This document shows positions 27,469 through 39,833 of a stretch of 64,000 nt of DNA, piece after piece. The DNA is from Anisakis pegreffii (Eukaryota; Nematoda; Chromadorea; Rhabditida; Anisakidae). The stretch covers positions 62,001 through 126,000 of the forward strand of contig JAPYMA010000193.1 in assembly GCA_035041965.1 (NCBI GenBank). The letters are read 5' to 3'. Under the pieces are notes generated by a model. It had not been told where the DNA came from and ran no database searches. It was given only the letters and a program-made list of their open reading frames with translations. The translations under genes were made by a program, and so were the position numbers. How positions within the stretch are numbered: position 1 is the stretch's first letter; every line of letters begins with the position of its first letter.

Positions 27469-29586
27469 CTATGAATAGCATTTTATGTGAACTGTACAGT
27501 GAAATGTACTCATCACTTTATCATTATCAACTGCATTTGCTATTATTCACATTCATTTTATCTTCATTATAATATGCATTTATTCGTCATTGACTCAAAA
27601 CGAAATAACGACTTCTCAACAACATCGCAATGCAACTTTCATTGTTAAATGGCGATAATAAACATCCTCTCAGTCGATAATACTCACCATTCATAACAGA
27701 GTCAGATAAGCTTTCCTGAGCATGTAATTTATCAAAAAGATTACGCGGTTCTTGTGATTGCTCATGACTGAACACCACAAACAAACAACGATCGATAAGC
27801 TCTCTCACATGATAAAGTCTCGCGCCATTTATCAGCATATAAGTATGAGTAATATTTTGAATATTCAACTTTGTGAGACATCCAACCATTTTCAGTGATG
27901 TAATAATTCTGTGAATTTTCTCACCACTAAAAATAATTTGATTCGATAATGTTAAATAATTTCTTATAATAAGCGAGGATACACTAACAAAAAATTATGT
28001 CAAAAACATCATGATTACTCGAACGTGAAAGAGTTTTTCTAATCGTATAGCAACGCAGTCCTCATTTAAGAGCTGATGTAATTCTGAATTCCATAGCTAT
28101 GAAATAGAATTCAAGGAACTGTTGAAAATGGATGAGCGAAACTAGCTATTCTGCTGTAGACGATTATTAAATGATGCTTGAGGTACACAACACATGGATC
28201 AAAAGGACTGTGGATTCATATTTAATAACTGAAAATTTGTCAGTATATATCGCGGACTTGTAATCGAATTCGACTACCGCATTTCATTATCAAATAATCT
28301 CCAGCTGAATGACACTGGAAAGTGATGTTTGATCGGAAGACGATAAGGGAGATGAAACAAATTTGATGAAAATAAGCAACAAAGTGATTATTCATAAGAA
28401 GCATCAGTGTGCAATGTAACATCTCTATTTGTTGTTAAAATGCTCGATTAATAGTAAATGAATGAATAAATAAGTGAATGTATAATAATCGGTGAACGAG
28501 TGATAAATACATAAGTAGTGATAAAGAGATGGATAAATGAATAAACAAATGAATATTTCAGTTGAACGATATAACTAATTGAATGAAGTCTGAGACGTCG
28601 CAAAGAAGTTGCTGCGAAGAATTATCCGCATAAAGAATTATGCGTCATCTGCGAATATCTTGAGTCTTCTAATTCATTCAACTCGCGAATTGCTGAAAAT
28701 CCTGGCAGACCTGTCAGTCCTAATGAAACAAGTCGTTATTGCCATGCATGTGACTTTGTTGGTTCCAGTGATGATAAGTCTACCCTGTGAAATATTGTCA
28801 GTGATTCAGTTAGTGGTTTAATTTAACGTCAATCATTCATCGTACATCCAGAATTTACCTCACAAATGAACTTTATACCTTATTAATAACATTCACCATT
28901 CATCACTTGTTGATAATGTTCTTTGCAAATGACATTTGCTGGTATTGAATTTAAGAAAGAATTAAATTCGGTTTGATGAAATAACAAACCAATTCATAGG
29001 ACAAAGAGCGAGTTACCACAAAAGATTGATATGGTGCTCAATCATGAAAATGAGTAATAATATAAAAGAAAAAATTCGACAAAGTGCAATCTGAGAATAA
29101 AAATCATCGAATAATGGACGATTACAAGAGATTATAACTACTCTTGAATGCAACAGTCCTAACTGATAAAGTGATAGATGCATTGATTCTGTCTAGTTTA
29201 CCACTGTTTCAGTATATTGGCATTCAATACTCTCTTGCGACTCACTCTTGCACAAAGGTTCATAACGTTCTTCTGGTGACAGTATGTGATAAAAACGAAC
29301 GGTTTCGTTCGAACGTGTACTAACTAAAATATTTTTTCGTATTCCGACATCCTTGTTTCCACACCCATAGAAGAAGGAAATTCCGGGCGATTTTCTCGAA
29401 GAAGATTTAGTGAACGGTATATAACTTCTGCATCAGAACAAGCCAAGTGATGAACAAAGAGAAAAAAACGTAATGCATATGATACGATGTCTATGCATGA
29501 AAATTTTAAAAGAATCATTTTTCAGTATGGAAAAATTATTTCGTCTCAGAAGAGTAGAATGAACTAAACTAATAGATGAATTTCTT
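27469..29586 (-). CDS. Unidentified minus-strand gene, five 3' exons
   Basis: In transcript order the exons are 29586-29486, 29427-29325, 28304-28278, 27908-27688 and 27530-27469 (stop TAG). All junction phases agree (1, 2, 2, 1). Borders are good: acceptors CTTCCAG, GATGCAG, ATTCAG, TTCACAG and AATGCAG; donors GTATCA, GTTAGT, GTAGTC and GTGAGT. The first intron is only 58 bp and T-rich. The joined C-terminal part is about 170 residues, basic at first, then with LNLLRENRPEFPSSMG, IFYWRLFDNEMR and a segment LINGARLYHVRELIDRC that resembles the end of a BTB domain. That resemblance is weak and I do not assign the family. The start of the gene is not located. A further open exon at 29900-29959 does not fit in phase. 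Confidence 0.4.
28440..28556. repeat. Imperfect AATGAATAAAT-type low-complexity tract
   Basis: About 115 bases consist almost entirely of variants of GAATGAATAAATAAGTGAATG, GATAAAT and AATAAACAAATG. It lies between two exons of the minus-strand gene. It is simple-sequence expansion of the AATGAA word that is common throughout the window. Confidence 0.5.
28595..28810 (+). CDS. Cysteine-bearing + strand open frame, possible exon
   Basis: A + strand frame ending at a TGA (about 28808-28810) contains HKELCVICEYLESS and, about 40 residues later, RYCHACDFVGSS, giving two CxxC pairs. The residue composition is very protein-like. However, no strong acceptor opens this frame: the only TTTCAG, at 28559-28561, is followed by in-frame stops. 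The segment also lies inside an intron of the minus-strand gene, and a second + strand frame over the same bases is also open. It could be a terminal exon with a weak acceptor, an old gene fragment, or chance. Confidence 0.3.
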
Positions 29587-29959
29587 CTGGAAGAACGAAG
29601 TGGTCGAGTCAAAAAAAGCAATTTTATTTCATCACTGTGGATGTGTTTAGGCATTAAGAAGAACGATCTCCAATCTCGCAAATGGAGACTGATTTGAATA
29701 ATGAGTAACGAGTGGCAATAAATATTGATTAGTCGAAACTATTACTGAATGCTCAGTTTTCTTCTCGATCAACTTCCCTTGTGGCAGTACGAGGACGCTT
29801 TGAGACAACGTCGTTCTGCGGGCATCGTTGGGTTTGAGGATTCAGTTTTATTTTCACGATATCCCTCTCATCTCATTGCAGCCACTAAGTCACTTCTACC
29901 AGAAATAAGCAACATGAGCCGTATGGTCTTAACGTTCCATAGTTTCAACTCACAACCTA

Positions 29960-30839
29960 CTGCATAATAACTTATTTTGTCATTCCATTGTTAAGTGTAA
30001 GCGAGTTTGGAGAAGGCTTTATTGCAAAGATTATTAGGGTCTTGGAAGATCTCATCAACTGCTCATTTCAATTTGAACTCAACTACCGACTTAAGATTAT
30101 ATTAGGCTCCATTTCTAGCGCTATTAAGACGTGAATGACCTGAACAGGTGGAACAATATTGGAACGATATTAACACGAAACGATATTCTCACTTTTGATA
30201 ATTTTAACAAAAGCGTCGCAACCTCAGGCACAGGCAATTCGAGACTCTAAAGGTCTGGATTGAATTGTAAGTAGAATCTACAATCTGAACAAACGAATTC
30301 TAGAACCTTACAGAAGCAATCATCATCTAATTAGCGTACGTTCGCCAATTCATTCATCTTCGTTGTTGTTTAATACTAATTCGTTTATAGGTGTGTTTAT
30401 TAAGGTGTAAATATAATTAGTTTATGTTGTTAGAATCATGAAAATATGTGTTCAATATCTAATATTATTTATCTGCGTTCTTCAGTTCCAGTCAGCAACC
30501 TAGTGACTGAGGGCGGTGCATTTTGGATGGCTGAATGAATCGGATGAAATGAGTAGCAGCCAAGAGTAACATAGCCCAACAACTCGGCTCAGCTCACAAT
30601 CACATCAAACTAGCACTACTTCGTTTGATACGACGATGGAACTGTTCATGAATAAATTTCATATAATACTATCTTTAATTTGAATATTTCACCTCCTTGT
30701 GATCGTCATCCTTAGCAAATATACTCATAAATAGAAACATATCACTGTTATTACCAGTGTGTTATCGATAAACTTGATAATCGCTCACTGGAACGCTAAT
30801 TTCGAAAAATGCATCTTTGCATATGAAACGCAACCTGAG
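29960..30839. other. No gene seen before the small membrane-protein gene
   Basis: The stretch is AT-rich and has neither a convincing open frame nor a repeat. It separates the minus-strand gene ending at 27.5 kb from the + strand gene starting at 30840 and would contain the promoters of both if the minus-strand gene starts nearby. Confidence 0.4.
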
Positions 30840-33800
30840 ATGGTAATCAGTCGTTATTCGCTATCACTTCTACTCTATTGTTCGTCGATATTCGTGCTGC
30901 TCATCAATGCTGTTCCCGATAACTCTGATACAGCTTGTGTTCCACAAAAGTTAGTGAATTTGACTCTTTTTTAGGTTGTTTTTCATAAATTCTAACTTTT
31001 CATAAAAACTCCAATTATGAATTTCTTCTTGACTCTTTGGTCCTTGAATTTCAACGAAACGATTCAACATAAGAATGCCGAAGATTTGTTAATGAAACTT
31101 GATCGATTTGGTTGTGTTTACCCGCAAATATGATGCTGATAATATCATTCTGTGGCTTTCGTAAATATTTTCTTGACGTATATTACGAAATAATTCATAA
31201 TAAAATTACATTTACCACCTGTCTCATGCGCTTTGTTATCACAGCCCTGCAAATAGGAGCTTTTCCAAATTTACTCATTCTTTTTAAGAAATATGCCTTT
31301 TTTGATAATAATTCATGTGAGCTGCCCAGAGACTCGTGCATAATCAGTTCGAGTAGACGCCGATTCGAAGCAATTGAGTTGAAGAGTTGCAGAGTTAATT
31401 GCTTGAAAATTTTTATGCGGAAGAACGTAGGATACTTTAGAACAAACTCATGAAATATGGCCTCAAATTCTCATGTAGATCTTCAGCCTTTCTAACAAAT
31501 ATGAAAAAGATGTGCGTTGAGGTGGTAGAAAGCCCTGTCTTTCGTTCGAAAGACTTCTCACATGAAACGTTGGACATCCGTTATGCAATTTTGAAATTTA
31601 TTTATTGAACGTGACTTTCATTGATATTGAGCAAACAAACGGTAAAGCTGGTTCAGAACCTTGTTTCATCAGAGAAGTTTGAAGTGAGGTGAAAAAAGGG
31701 TTTCAAATAGTTTCACAGTTCTCGGCAGCTTCTTCTCAGAGGGATTATGAGAGATTGACTGCCCTGGCTAGCGAAATTTTTCAATTTTGACAGAAAGAGA
31801 AGTGCATAAGAATTAAAAAACTATTTATTACCCCACTCCCCATTCATTATCTTCACGTCACGAATCTTTCTCGTTTAGCCTTAATATGAGTTGGATAGCA
31901 AGTCTTTTTCCTCTAAATGCATTCTCTTGAATAAAGATGTATCATACGTTGAAAAAACCAAATTTAACGAAGAAGTCGATTGCTGAGATTGCATTGACAG
32001 AGACAGCATTTGATTTTCAGACGTGCCTCAAAGCAAAACGCTACTGATTATGCGAAAAACACCGAAACGTTAGAAACATAGAAGCTTTTATGTCTGCAAC
32101 ACAAATGAATTGCAACAATTTGCGATGTATCAAATTTCTCAAAAACTTGCATCAACTGATCAAAGAACTGTTTATTTACTAGTACTCTTTGAATAACGTG
32201 AAACTTCTCACTTAAACGTTTGTTTTTTTCTCGGGATGGTTGAAAGATTTATGACTGACGGTAGGACGAAATCTTAGTACTTATAGTTGGCGCTTATGAA
32301 AGGCTTCGTTGATCCAGTAGAGTAATCTTCCATTCTAATTACATGCCATCATTCAAAAAAAAACTTCGAAGTTGTAAACGTATAAAAAATTTAAAGGCGA
32401 TTGTGTGAATTCGTTCGTTTATGGATGACAATTTATGCACAATTATCTTCGCATTATATGTGCAATTTACGTTAATTTTACACAATACTCACTTGAATAA
32501 CAACATTCAATTGAATATGCTTTGAATTGTGAGTTGCTAAATAATGGTACAGGATGGTATTGCGCCCAAGGGACGATATTATTATCGGAAAATGGGAAAG
32601 TGATTGGATCAGTACTTAAGAGACGAATGAAACAATCATCTGAAAATTAACGAGCAACTGCTTCAGTTGTTCAATTAACGTTATTGATGATTTTAGTCAT
32701 TCAGACTGAGGAACAATGAGATTACTTTATCCGTTCATTTTGCACTTTTTTGAAATCGATCATTAATTCAATTGAACGTTGGCAGCAAGAAGTAGATTCA
32801 AATGTCTCAAGGAAATCATCATAAACAAAAAACGTTTTCAGACAATGAATGCGAGTCCGTAAGGTCAAACATGCTGCTATTAACAAAAACTCTACTCTTC
32901 AATAAAACTCACTAAAATCCTTATGCACATATACTTCACCTAAGATTAGAATGCATTCACACGCAATTCAACTTCGTTCTATCCCTTTTTTCTTCTGCAA
33001 TATCGAATAGTGTTGAATTAGTTCACATATTCTACTCCTCTCCCGAACGTAACGATTCTCCGTTATACTATATTACATGGAGTTGAGGTATTCAATTCCT
33101 TTTCAATAAAGGACTTACCAGACATATTGAAGCTTATGAACAAAAACGATTATGTCCGTGAACTGATCTCGTGATTAAATCGACTGTGTCTTTTGGTCAT
33201 GAAGTAATAAGATTAAGGAAAACCCAAAAGAAATTGAATAAATTTCAATTGGTTGTTCATTCGAAGAGCTCTCGATTAGCACTTCAAACAACCACTCTTT
33301 AATGTAACTTCAATGAATGAATAAAAGGACATGCGAATTGTATCGTATGAATCCATCTATTTATAACACTTTATTGATATCATTTCATTCAAACTGACAT
33401 TTTCTTTTACATTCAAACTCAACTCCTATGCACAATTAAGCTCTCGGTAGTCGGTCATGTTGCGTGAGAATGGAACAGTTAGAAGTAATTGTACACGAAA
33501 ATCTGTTCAATTCATCCTAAAATTTCGTAGTTGTCAATACTGAATATTGCGTGAATGCACACACTTCGACGTTCGTTACAACTATGCGATTTCTAAATCG
33601 TATTGTTCAAGTTATATCTAAACCTGTCATGATGAGATAATTTTTTCCTCTACTGACTGGTATCAAATGAAGGGGATCATTAGAATTTGAATGCAGAGAT
33701 CATTGTGAGTAAATAATTTATCGATAAAGTGAGGTGATAAAGAAATGCCGATCAGGTGAAGTTAAAATTGAGCGATCAGCATTAAATGATGCTGTTGACT

Positions 33801-36800
33801 GGTGGCAGTAAGCAACACTCACATTGAGACAATTTCACATTTTTTCACATCGATCAGGTTTTGCGGTTATATCATATGTTAACGTGTTTTTATTTGCTTA
33901 CATTCTTGGCAACCGAATACATCATTTTTGCTTTGAAATCATATATTGACATTCATCTATCTCATCGAGCGTATCTGATAAAAAACGCTACCACCCTACA
34001 ATACTGCACACATTATTGTCATTTGAAAGAGGACATCTATGGAACTTAGGATATTCTCCAACGAGGAACGCTCTCTCCCCTCGCGCAATTTACTCCTCGG
34101 CTTTTTTCGCGGGGACCCCCTCCCGCCCAGTTTTCTCCCCGACGGGAAGCGCATCGCACCTTCGCAAATATCGTTTTCTCCCCGACGGGAAGCGCATCGC
34201 ACCTTCGCAAATCTTGAAGTAGCTGAATTTAGAATGCCCAATATGGAAGGTTCGGTTCAACTATCATTTAAAGAAGAATCAAATATTGCTGAGGGGGAAA
34301 TAGATGATGGCAAATGATATTTTTAAAAGATATAATCATAGAGATGGATAAAGCTTGTTAAGAACAATGATTTCTTAAGTTTCCGACCAGTCATTTATTT
34401 GAAAATTCATAATTATGCACTCATATCAACTGAGTTATCGACCAACTGATTTTGAGTTATTTTGATATCAAAAGTTCGAATTCATTATCTAAAAAATCAT
34501 TACAATTACTGAATCTGTCTCCTTATCAAACAGTCCAAAAATTCTCACTTCGTTCCATACTGATGATGTTTTCGATAATTAATGTTGAGGTATTGGATTA
34601 TTGGGGGCGCGAGTTACTGTAAAAATGATACGATAATGGAGATAATAAGATAGGATAAAACTGATAAGATAGAGATGTAAATAAAATAAAATAAACGTTG
34701 TTGTTTTTATTTTATTGACATTGATTCGCGCTTGTTTTATTTCAATAAATGTGAGTTAGAACAAGTAACATTGTGAGGTTTTTGAATGGTAGCAACATGT
34801 TATTTTAAAGCTATAGTCGTGAGTGCATTATCACTGAAAAACGATTTTATTTCACTCTCAAAGGTGCAGATCGAGACGGAAAAAAAATTCTATTTAAAAA
34901 GGTAAAACGGGATTCTCAAAAAAAACTACTTGAGAATAAGAAAAATCTTTCAAAAATTGAGATTCTATTAAAAAATTGAATTGAAACGCTCCTCGTCATC
35001 CCCGTCGGGGAACACGGAGAAGGGTCATTCTCCGATGGGGTCCTCCCAGGCAATTTGCTCCCCGACTTGTTTGGCGAGGCCCCCGTCCGAAAAACTGCCC
35101 CGACGAACACTAGTTACATGTGAGAATGTGTGGATGAAATGATGGAAGTTTTCCGGGTAAACATTCGACGAAGATGTTGTGAGATTTGAATGGAATAAAA
35201 TAAGTAAAACTCTGCCAAAATAAACTTTCATTTCCGCTCTTTCTTGGTGAAATTGATACCGAAATGATTTTTGAACGGCCACTTCTCGTTAACTGTCAAC
35301 TTCTCTTACTTTTCCTACTGTCCACTTCTTATCAATTTGATGTAATTAAACTCCGTGAAAAATTCTATCTTACTCATATCATTCGCAGCAATGATAATCA
35401 GATCCCCAAAAAAGAAGCAGTAACACGAAAAAGACTCAAAGATTCAGCGTAATGGTAGCGTTCGCAATAAATTAAAATCGTGAAACTAAAAGACAAATCG
35501 CTGGAGATAAATATCATCAACAGCAGAACCAAATTCTAAGCGATAGGCAATCAGATAATAGTGAGAATAGCGATTGCATCTTTTTGAAACCACTAGCGAG
35601 CACTTTTCCCAGCTCGAACTGATATTCCTGCACGATGTTGATCGTTTGCTCTAGATTAACGCATGTTTGCATTGAAACAAATTTGGAATTTCAGTTGATT
35701 GCCTCTTGAGGATGGTGAATTAAATGTGCTCGACGTCTGCTGTGGTTTTTGGGTGTAGTTTAAAAAATTCATGCTGAAACACAGCAATGTTAAAGAGGTG
35801 ATAAGTTGTTGTGTTGTTCTAAAATCAAACTTTTCTGGAAGTGGTTCCTCATAGAAAATGTTCAGTTCACATCACAGTTTCAATACCATTTATGGAGACT
35901 GAGATTTGACAGATCCAATCGATGATTTCTGGCATGTGTTCTTATGCCACAAAACCAATCAATTTCAGTTGCTCCTTGTTGAAATCAATCCGACTTTATC
36001 ACGAACGTTTTCGATCTCATTTTTCATTTCTTACCGTCGATTTCGTCCCGAGATGATCAGATGTATTTTACATTACCGAAGTTCGAATCATTGCTGTTTA
36101 GATGTAATGTTGAATTTAAAGAATCTATTAACTAATTTAATGAGAAGGTGATTCACGAAAAGTCTGATTTAATGAAAATGTCTCGAGCATAAGTTGATAT
36201 ATATTTGAACAGAACTCAACAAGCAATCAGTTAGGATTTGCTACAATCAGAATATAAAACTGATTTGTCACGTTGGAATCTGACCCGTAGATGATTCAGG
36301 CGATTCGCTTGGCTTTAGTGAAATCTGAAATAATGCACTTTCTCACTTCACGTGTTCAAAAATCCTTCATAATATTTTGAATTTGAAAAGTTTTCAAAGT
36401 CATTCAAAAATAACTTTCACGGCTGAACACACAAAGTGTGAAGCAAAAAATCAAAGTAAATTGTGTATTATTTACTATCAGCGATGGCATCATCGAATAA
36501 ATTTGTGCCCTATGACGAGAAATGATGTGAGCGTAGTTGTTGTGAGTGTCAAGAGAATGATAACGATTCGAATAAAAAGCTTAAACATCAACTGCATATG
36601 GAACAGCCAGCATTTGCCTTATGCATGCATCTGAACATTATATTGATCCGATGAAAATAACTTCTTATTAGATTGCCAAAAAAATCGAAATATAAATTAT
36701 TTTATAATATCTCTACATCATCTGGATCGCTTTGGACACATGTTTTTCTCCCAGTAAAATTATTTCATTTATCCTTATTCAACCGTTCTTTTTTCTTAAA

Positions 36801-39406
36801 GTTGTACATAAAACAATGAGTTACATGGGGTCCAGTGGGGGACGAAAACGCCACAGAGATTGACTCAAAGCACGGGATTGCGAATAAAGCTATAAACTGG
36901 AAGCTTTCAAAAAAATTAAGTGCCGCAGATGTTGTAACATAAACCAATGTTGCTTCGCAAACTCATTATTTGTTATTACTTGAATTTTATTACTTGCTAG
37001 CAATATAGTGCTTTGAACAACACAAAAAAAGAATATTACTCGAACATAGAATCGTACATAAAACCCGTTGAAAAATAGCTATCTTGTTAAGGGGATGTAT
37101 AGATGTGGCGCTGGAACGACCCATCCAACAGTTTAAACATTAATCATCTTCATTATATAACCATTTCATTGATCTTAGTTACTTTTCCCTTCAATGATTC
37201 ATACTTCGCTGTTTCAGTTATTTCAATATTAAGTATCCCCTTTGATACTGAAAACAAAGTAGTTTAAATTCAATTTCAGTAGAACCAAGATAAACCCATA
37301 TGATGGTAAATGTCGGAGAAGGTTATCGCTTTAAACAACAAGTGTTATGTGTGCTAATAAAGTAGCCAAACAGCTGTGTAGATCATTGTTTGAAATCAAC
37401 AAAACATACCACGAATAATTTATGCGTTGCAAAATGATGAATAAAAACAAAAGAAGTGGGTATTTGTTCGTTCAGTGATGACAATTTAGCATTGTTGATG
37501 AATATTTCATTCCTAAAGGTCCCGTTCTTTCACTATGACTTTTCCAAAACATTTAGCAATAATGCTAAGGAGAGATTTCTCTATTGACTGATTCAATAAA
37601 TGTTATCGACAGGCATTTGAGGTTACTGCAAAAAAACAGAAAAAACCGTGTAAAAGTTGAATTTTACCGATTTAATGCCATAAATTTACTATTTGTTCAA
37701 GTTATTATAGTAGATTCAAAAACACGAGAGACGTTTGCATTTCATAGACTGTTCTCAGAAAATCACTTATATCCATTACTGAGTGAGTGCTTCGACAGAT
37801 TTTGAAACAGTTGAGATTACTTTAATTTTCCTTCCTTTGAATTGCAGGTGAGAATTTTTAACTAAATAAACAATTCCATTAAAAACTCTATCATGTGGAA
37901 TGCTGATGAATCAATTCCGTTTTGAATTTTAGAAAGATTTGAATCAAATTAGTGCCTATGAAAACGGTTGCGAATGTTCACTGAAAAAAATTTCGTTATG
38001 AAAAAAACAATCTCACGAATCATGGATACAACAGTCAGTTTCTAATTTCCCAAGCAAGCAATAAGCACACAATCGCAAAAACAAAGTGAACTTTTCGAAT
38101 TCAGTTTCCAAACTGAAGGTATCGAAGTAACCGTCAAAGCAGCAATCGTCAACATATAATAGTTATGAAACAAACTCAATCACGGTTTGACTAAAAACCG
38201 CCAATAATGGTGCATCATGCAGCACTTTCATTCAATTGGTAATGAATGCTGTTATGAACTGGTGGACAGATAAGAATCAATTAGTATGGTGCGAACGACA
38301 TTTAAACTGCATCCATTTTTGCTCAGTATTCCGATCAGACACCAAAATGATCAATCCAGTTGGAATTCTTAGGCACTTTAATGAAACATCTTTTAGCACA
38401 CTTATTATCATCAATCGGAAACGATGCATTTCGGATCGGTGATAATGACTGATACCCGGCGATATGCAATGAAGAGTGTTTCACTCGCATTCGTTCAAAA
38501 CAATTTCAATTCTGACTGATTTCAGTTGCCCATCTGAAACGATTTTTGCATACTTCGAATGCTGCGAAGATGATAAGTGCTGCCGTAAACAACGATTCTG
38601 GGTCATGTAAGTTACACGATTGATGTACATTCAATAATCCTTAAACTGCACCGCCATAAAACAAATCAAACATCACTCTATCATTTTTACTTCAAACTAA
38701 CGGTGGGTGCGTTTAAAATCTACTTGCAATAATCTTTTTATGACTAGTCACCAGTAAGCGAGCTGTTTTAGTGGCTGGGAATGTTTCGCTGAATCGATGA
38801 AATCCATCCGATCCAACTCGAAAGTTCAACTAAAGCCATTTCGTTCTCTCAATCTTGTTCGAAAATTTTTTCGTGTCTTGCTTACATATTTCCCTGAGCA
38901 CCAATAGACTGAAAACAATACCATCTGAATATTGATTATTTTATGTGCTGATCAGTCAAATTCAGTGTGCCCCGTGTATGGATAAAAGTACTGACAATGA
39001 GATAATGACGCAAAATTTGAAACAATCTACTCGCCATCACTAACTTCATATACCTAAATCATAGGCTGTTCGCTAGTATCATTCGAATTCCGCATGATAA
39101 CACGCTGCTAAATACATTCGTTGACTTCTTTGCACTCGTAATTCAAACGAGCAACTGCTCCATGATTTAATGGAACAGCGAACAAGATTAGCAAAAAATC
39201 AAAATGACGCTTTTAGTTAGACACTGACTGAATTGGGTTGATTAAATTAATTCGCTCAGAACTAATCCAATTTTAATCCCAAATCTTGAATTAATCCCAA
39301 ATCCAATTTCCATCATTCATCCTTCCACTTCTTAAGGCCAAGTGCAATCGCAACATGCGCATTTGCGTTGGGTGCATTTTTCGCGTTGTGTTTTCAATGT
39401 CGATGA
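30840..39406 (+). CDS. Small single-pass membrane protein with CCxxxxCC ectodomain, 3 exons, 86 aa
   Basis: Exons are 30840-30949, 38526-38606 and 39337-39406, joined in phase 2 at both junctions (AA|T, AT|G). Exon 1 starts at an ATG and encodes a classic signal peptide (basic start, SLLLYCSSIFVLLINA core, cleavage after Ala likely) and VPDNSDTACVPQ. Exon 2, between TTTCAG and GTAAGT, encodes CPSETIFAYFECCEDDKCC and RKQRFWV. Exon 3 supplies a short membrane helix (SAIATCAFALGAFFALCF) and ends CFQCR-stop. Signal peptide, paired cysteines, an aromatic juxtamembrane patch and one helix is the plan of the WBP1/VOPP1/Shisa/CYYR1-like (STMC6) proteins, which act as trafficking adaptors. Here the cytoplasmic tail is almost absent. 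An AATAAA follows the stop at 39643. The 7.6-kb first intron is unusual and may hide further exons. Confidence 0.55.
34050..34216 (+). repeat. GC-rich dispersed repeat, copy 1
   Basis: This is a sharply GC-rich block in AT-rich surroundings (runs such as CTCCCCGACGGG and GGGACCCCCTCCCGCCC). It shares the order CAATTTxCTCCxCG / CTTxTTT / GCGxGGxCCCCC / CTxCCCCGACG with the block at 34987-35111 in the same orientation, and with 55614-55813 inverted. No open frame of its own is convincing. The open frames that cross it (34039-34317 and its antisense) are products of the composition. Confidence 0.7.
34131..34212 (+). repeat. Exact 39-bp tandem duplication inside GC-rich repeat
   Basis: Two identical 39-bp copies occupy 34131-34169 and 34174-34212, each beginning TTTTCTCCCCGACGGG and ending CCTTCGCAAAT, separated by ATCG (period 43). 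Identity without a single difference suggests a recent event. Confidence 0.9.
34987..35111 (+). repeat. GC-rich dispersed repeat, copy 2
   Basis: This GC-rich block is related to copy 1 in the same orientation and ends with CCCCGACGAACACT. The copy at 55614-55813 carries the same GACGAACACT end word, so this may be a true element boundary. It sits in the first intron of the small membrane-protein gene. Confidence 0.7.
35264..35452 (+). CDS. Possible small secreted peptide ORF, 62 aa, or signal-peptide exon
   Basis: An ATG at 35264 opens a frame that starts with a good signal-peptide profile (CQLLLLFLLSTSYQ) and continues with a basic tail that includes KK and RKR dibasic sites, as in peptide precursors. 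A GTAATT directly after YQFD (phase 0) could equally be a splice donor, which would make this only a first exon. It is nested in the large first intron of the small membrane-protein gene, next to a GC-rich repeat. No homologue is recalled. Confidence 0.25.
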   Translation: MIFERPLLVNCQLLLLFLLSTSYQFDVIKLREKFYLTHIIRSNDNQIPKKEAVTRKRLKDSA

Positions 39407-39642
39407 TGCAGAAGTGAACAAGAGTGAAGACGATGCACGGATGCGATTCAATTGCTTTATGTTGTTCAAATTTATATTAAACTTATCACATCAATACAAA
39501 TTGAAAGGTTACGATAAACTTGTTGTTGTTTTTGATGGCGACCATGAGAAGAATACGAAGAAAACATTCAACAAAATCAATTTCTCCTTACTATTAATAT
39601 TATTATCGGCTCGTTGAATCTTTTTCTATCATTGAAATTATA

Positions 39643-39648
39643 AATAAA
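39643..39648 (+). terminator. AATAAA polyadenylation signal of the small membrane-protein gene
   Basis: AATAAA lies 237 bases after the TGA at 39404-39406 on the coding strand. The convergent MED15 gene ends about 590 bases further right, so the two 3' ends face each other. Confidence 0.5.
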
Positions 39649-39809
39649 CAAATTTATATTATTATTATTGTCATTTGATATCACTTTTCATTCACAATGA
39701 AACAAGAACGTATGACGATTTGAGAAACACAAACAAAAAAAGTGCGAAAATACAAATGAGTCCATCAATCAGCACAAGTCAAAGTCAAAAAGAAAAGAAT
39801 AAAACGTGA

Positions 39810-39833
39810 AACAATGATGATGATGATGATGGC
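39810..39833. repeat. GAT triplet microsatellite
   Basis: There are about five to six uninterrupted TGA/GAT units between the two convergent gene ends. No coding role is visible. Confidence 0.6.

Noticed and set aside
34039..34317. Open frames through the first GC-rich repeat on both strands
   Set aside because: The frames follow the stop-poor repeat and repeat the same residues because of the 39-bp duplication; no sign of a gene.
39342..39617. 91-codon + strand open frame
   Set aside because: It overlaps the last exon of the small membrane-protein gene in another frame, starts at GTG and has no support; the region is mostly 3' UTR.
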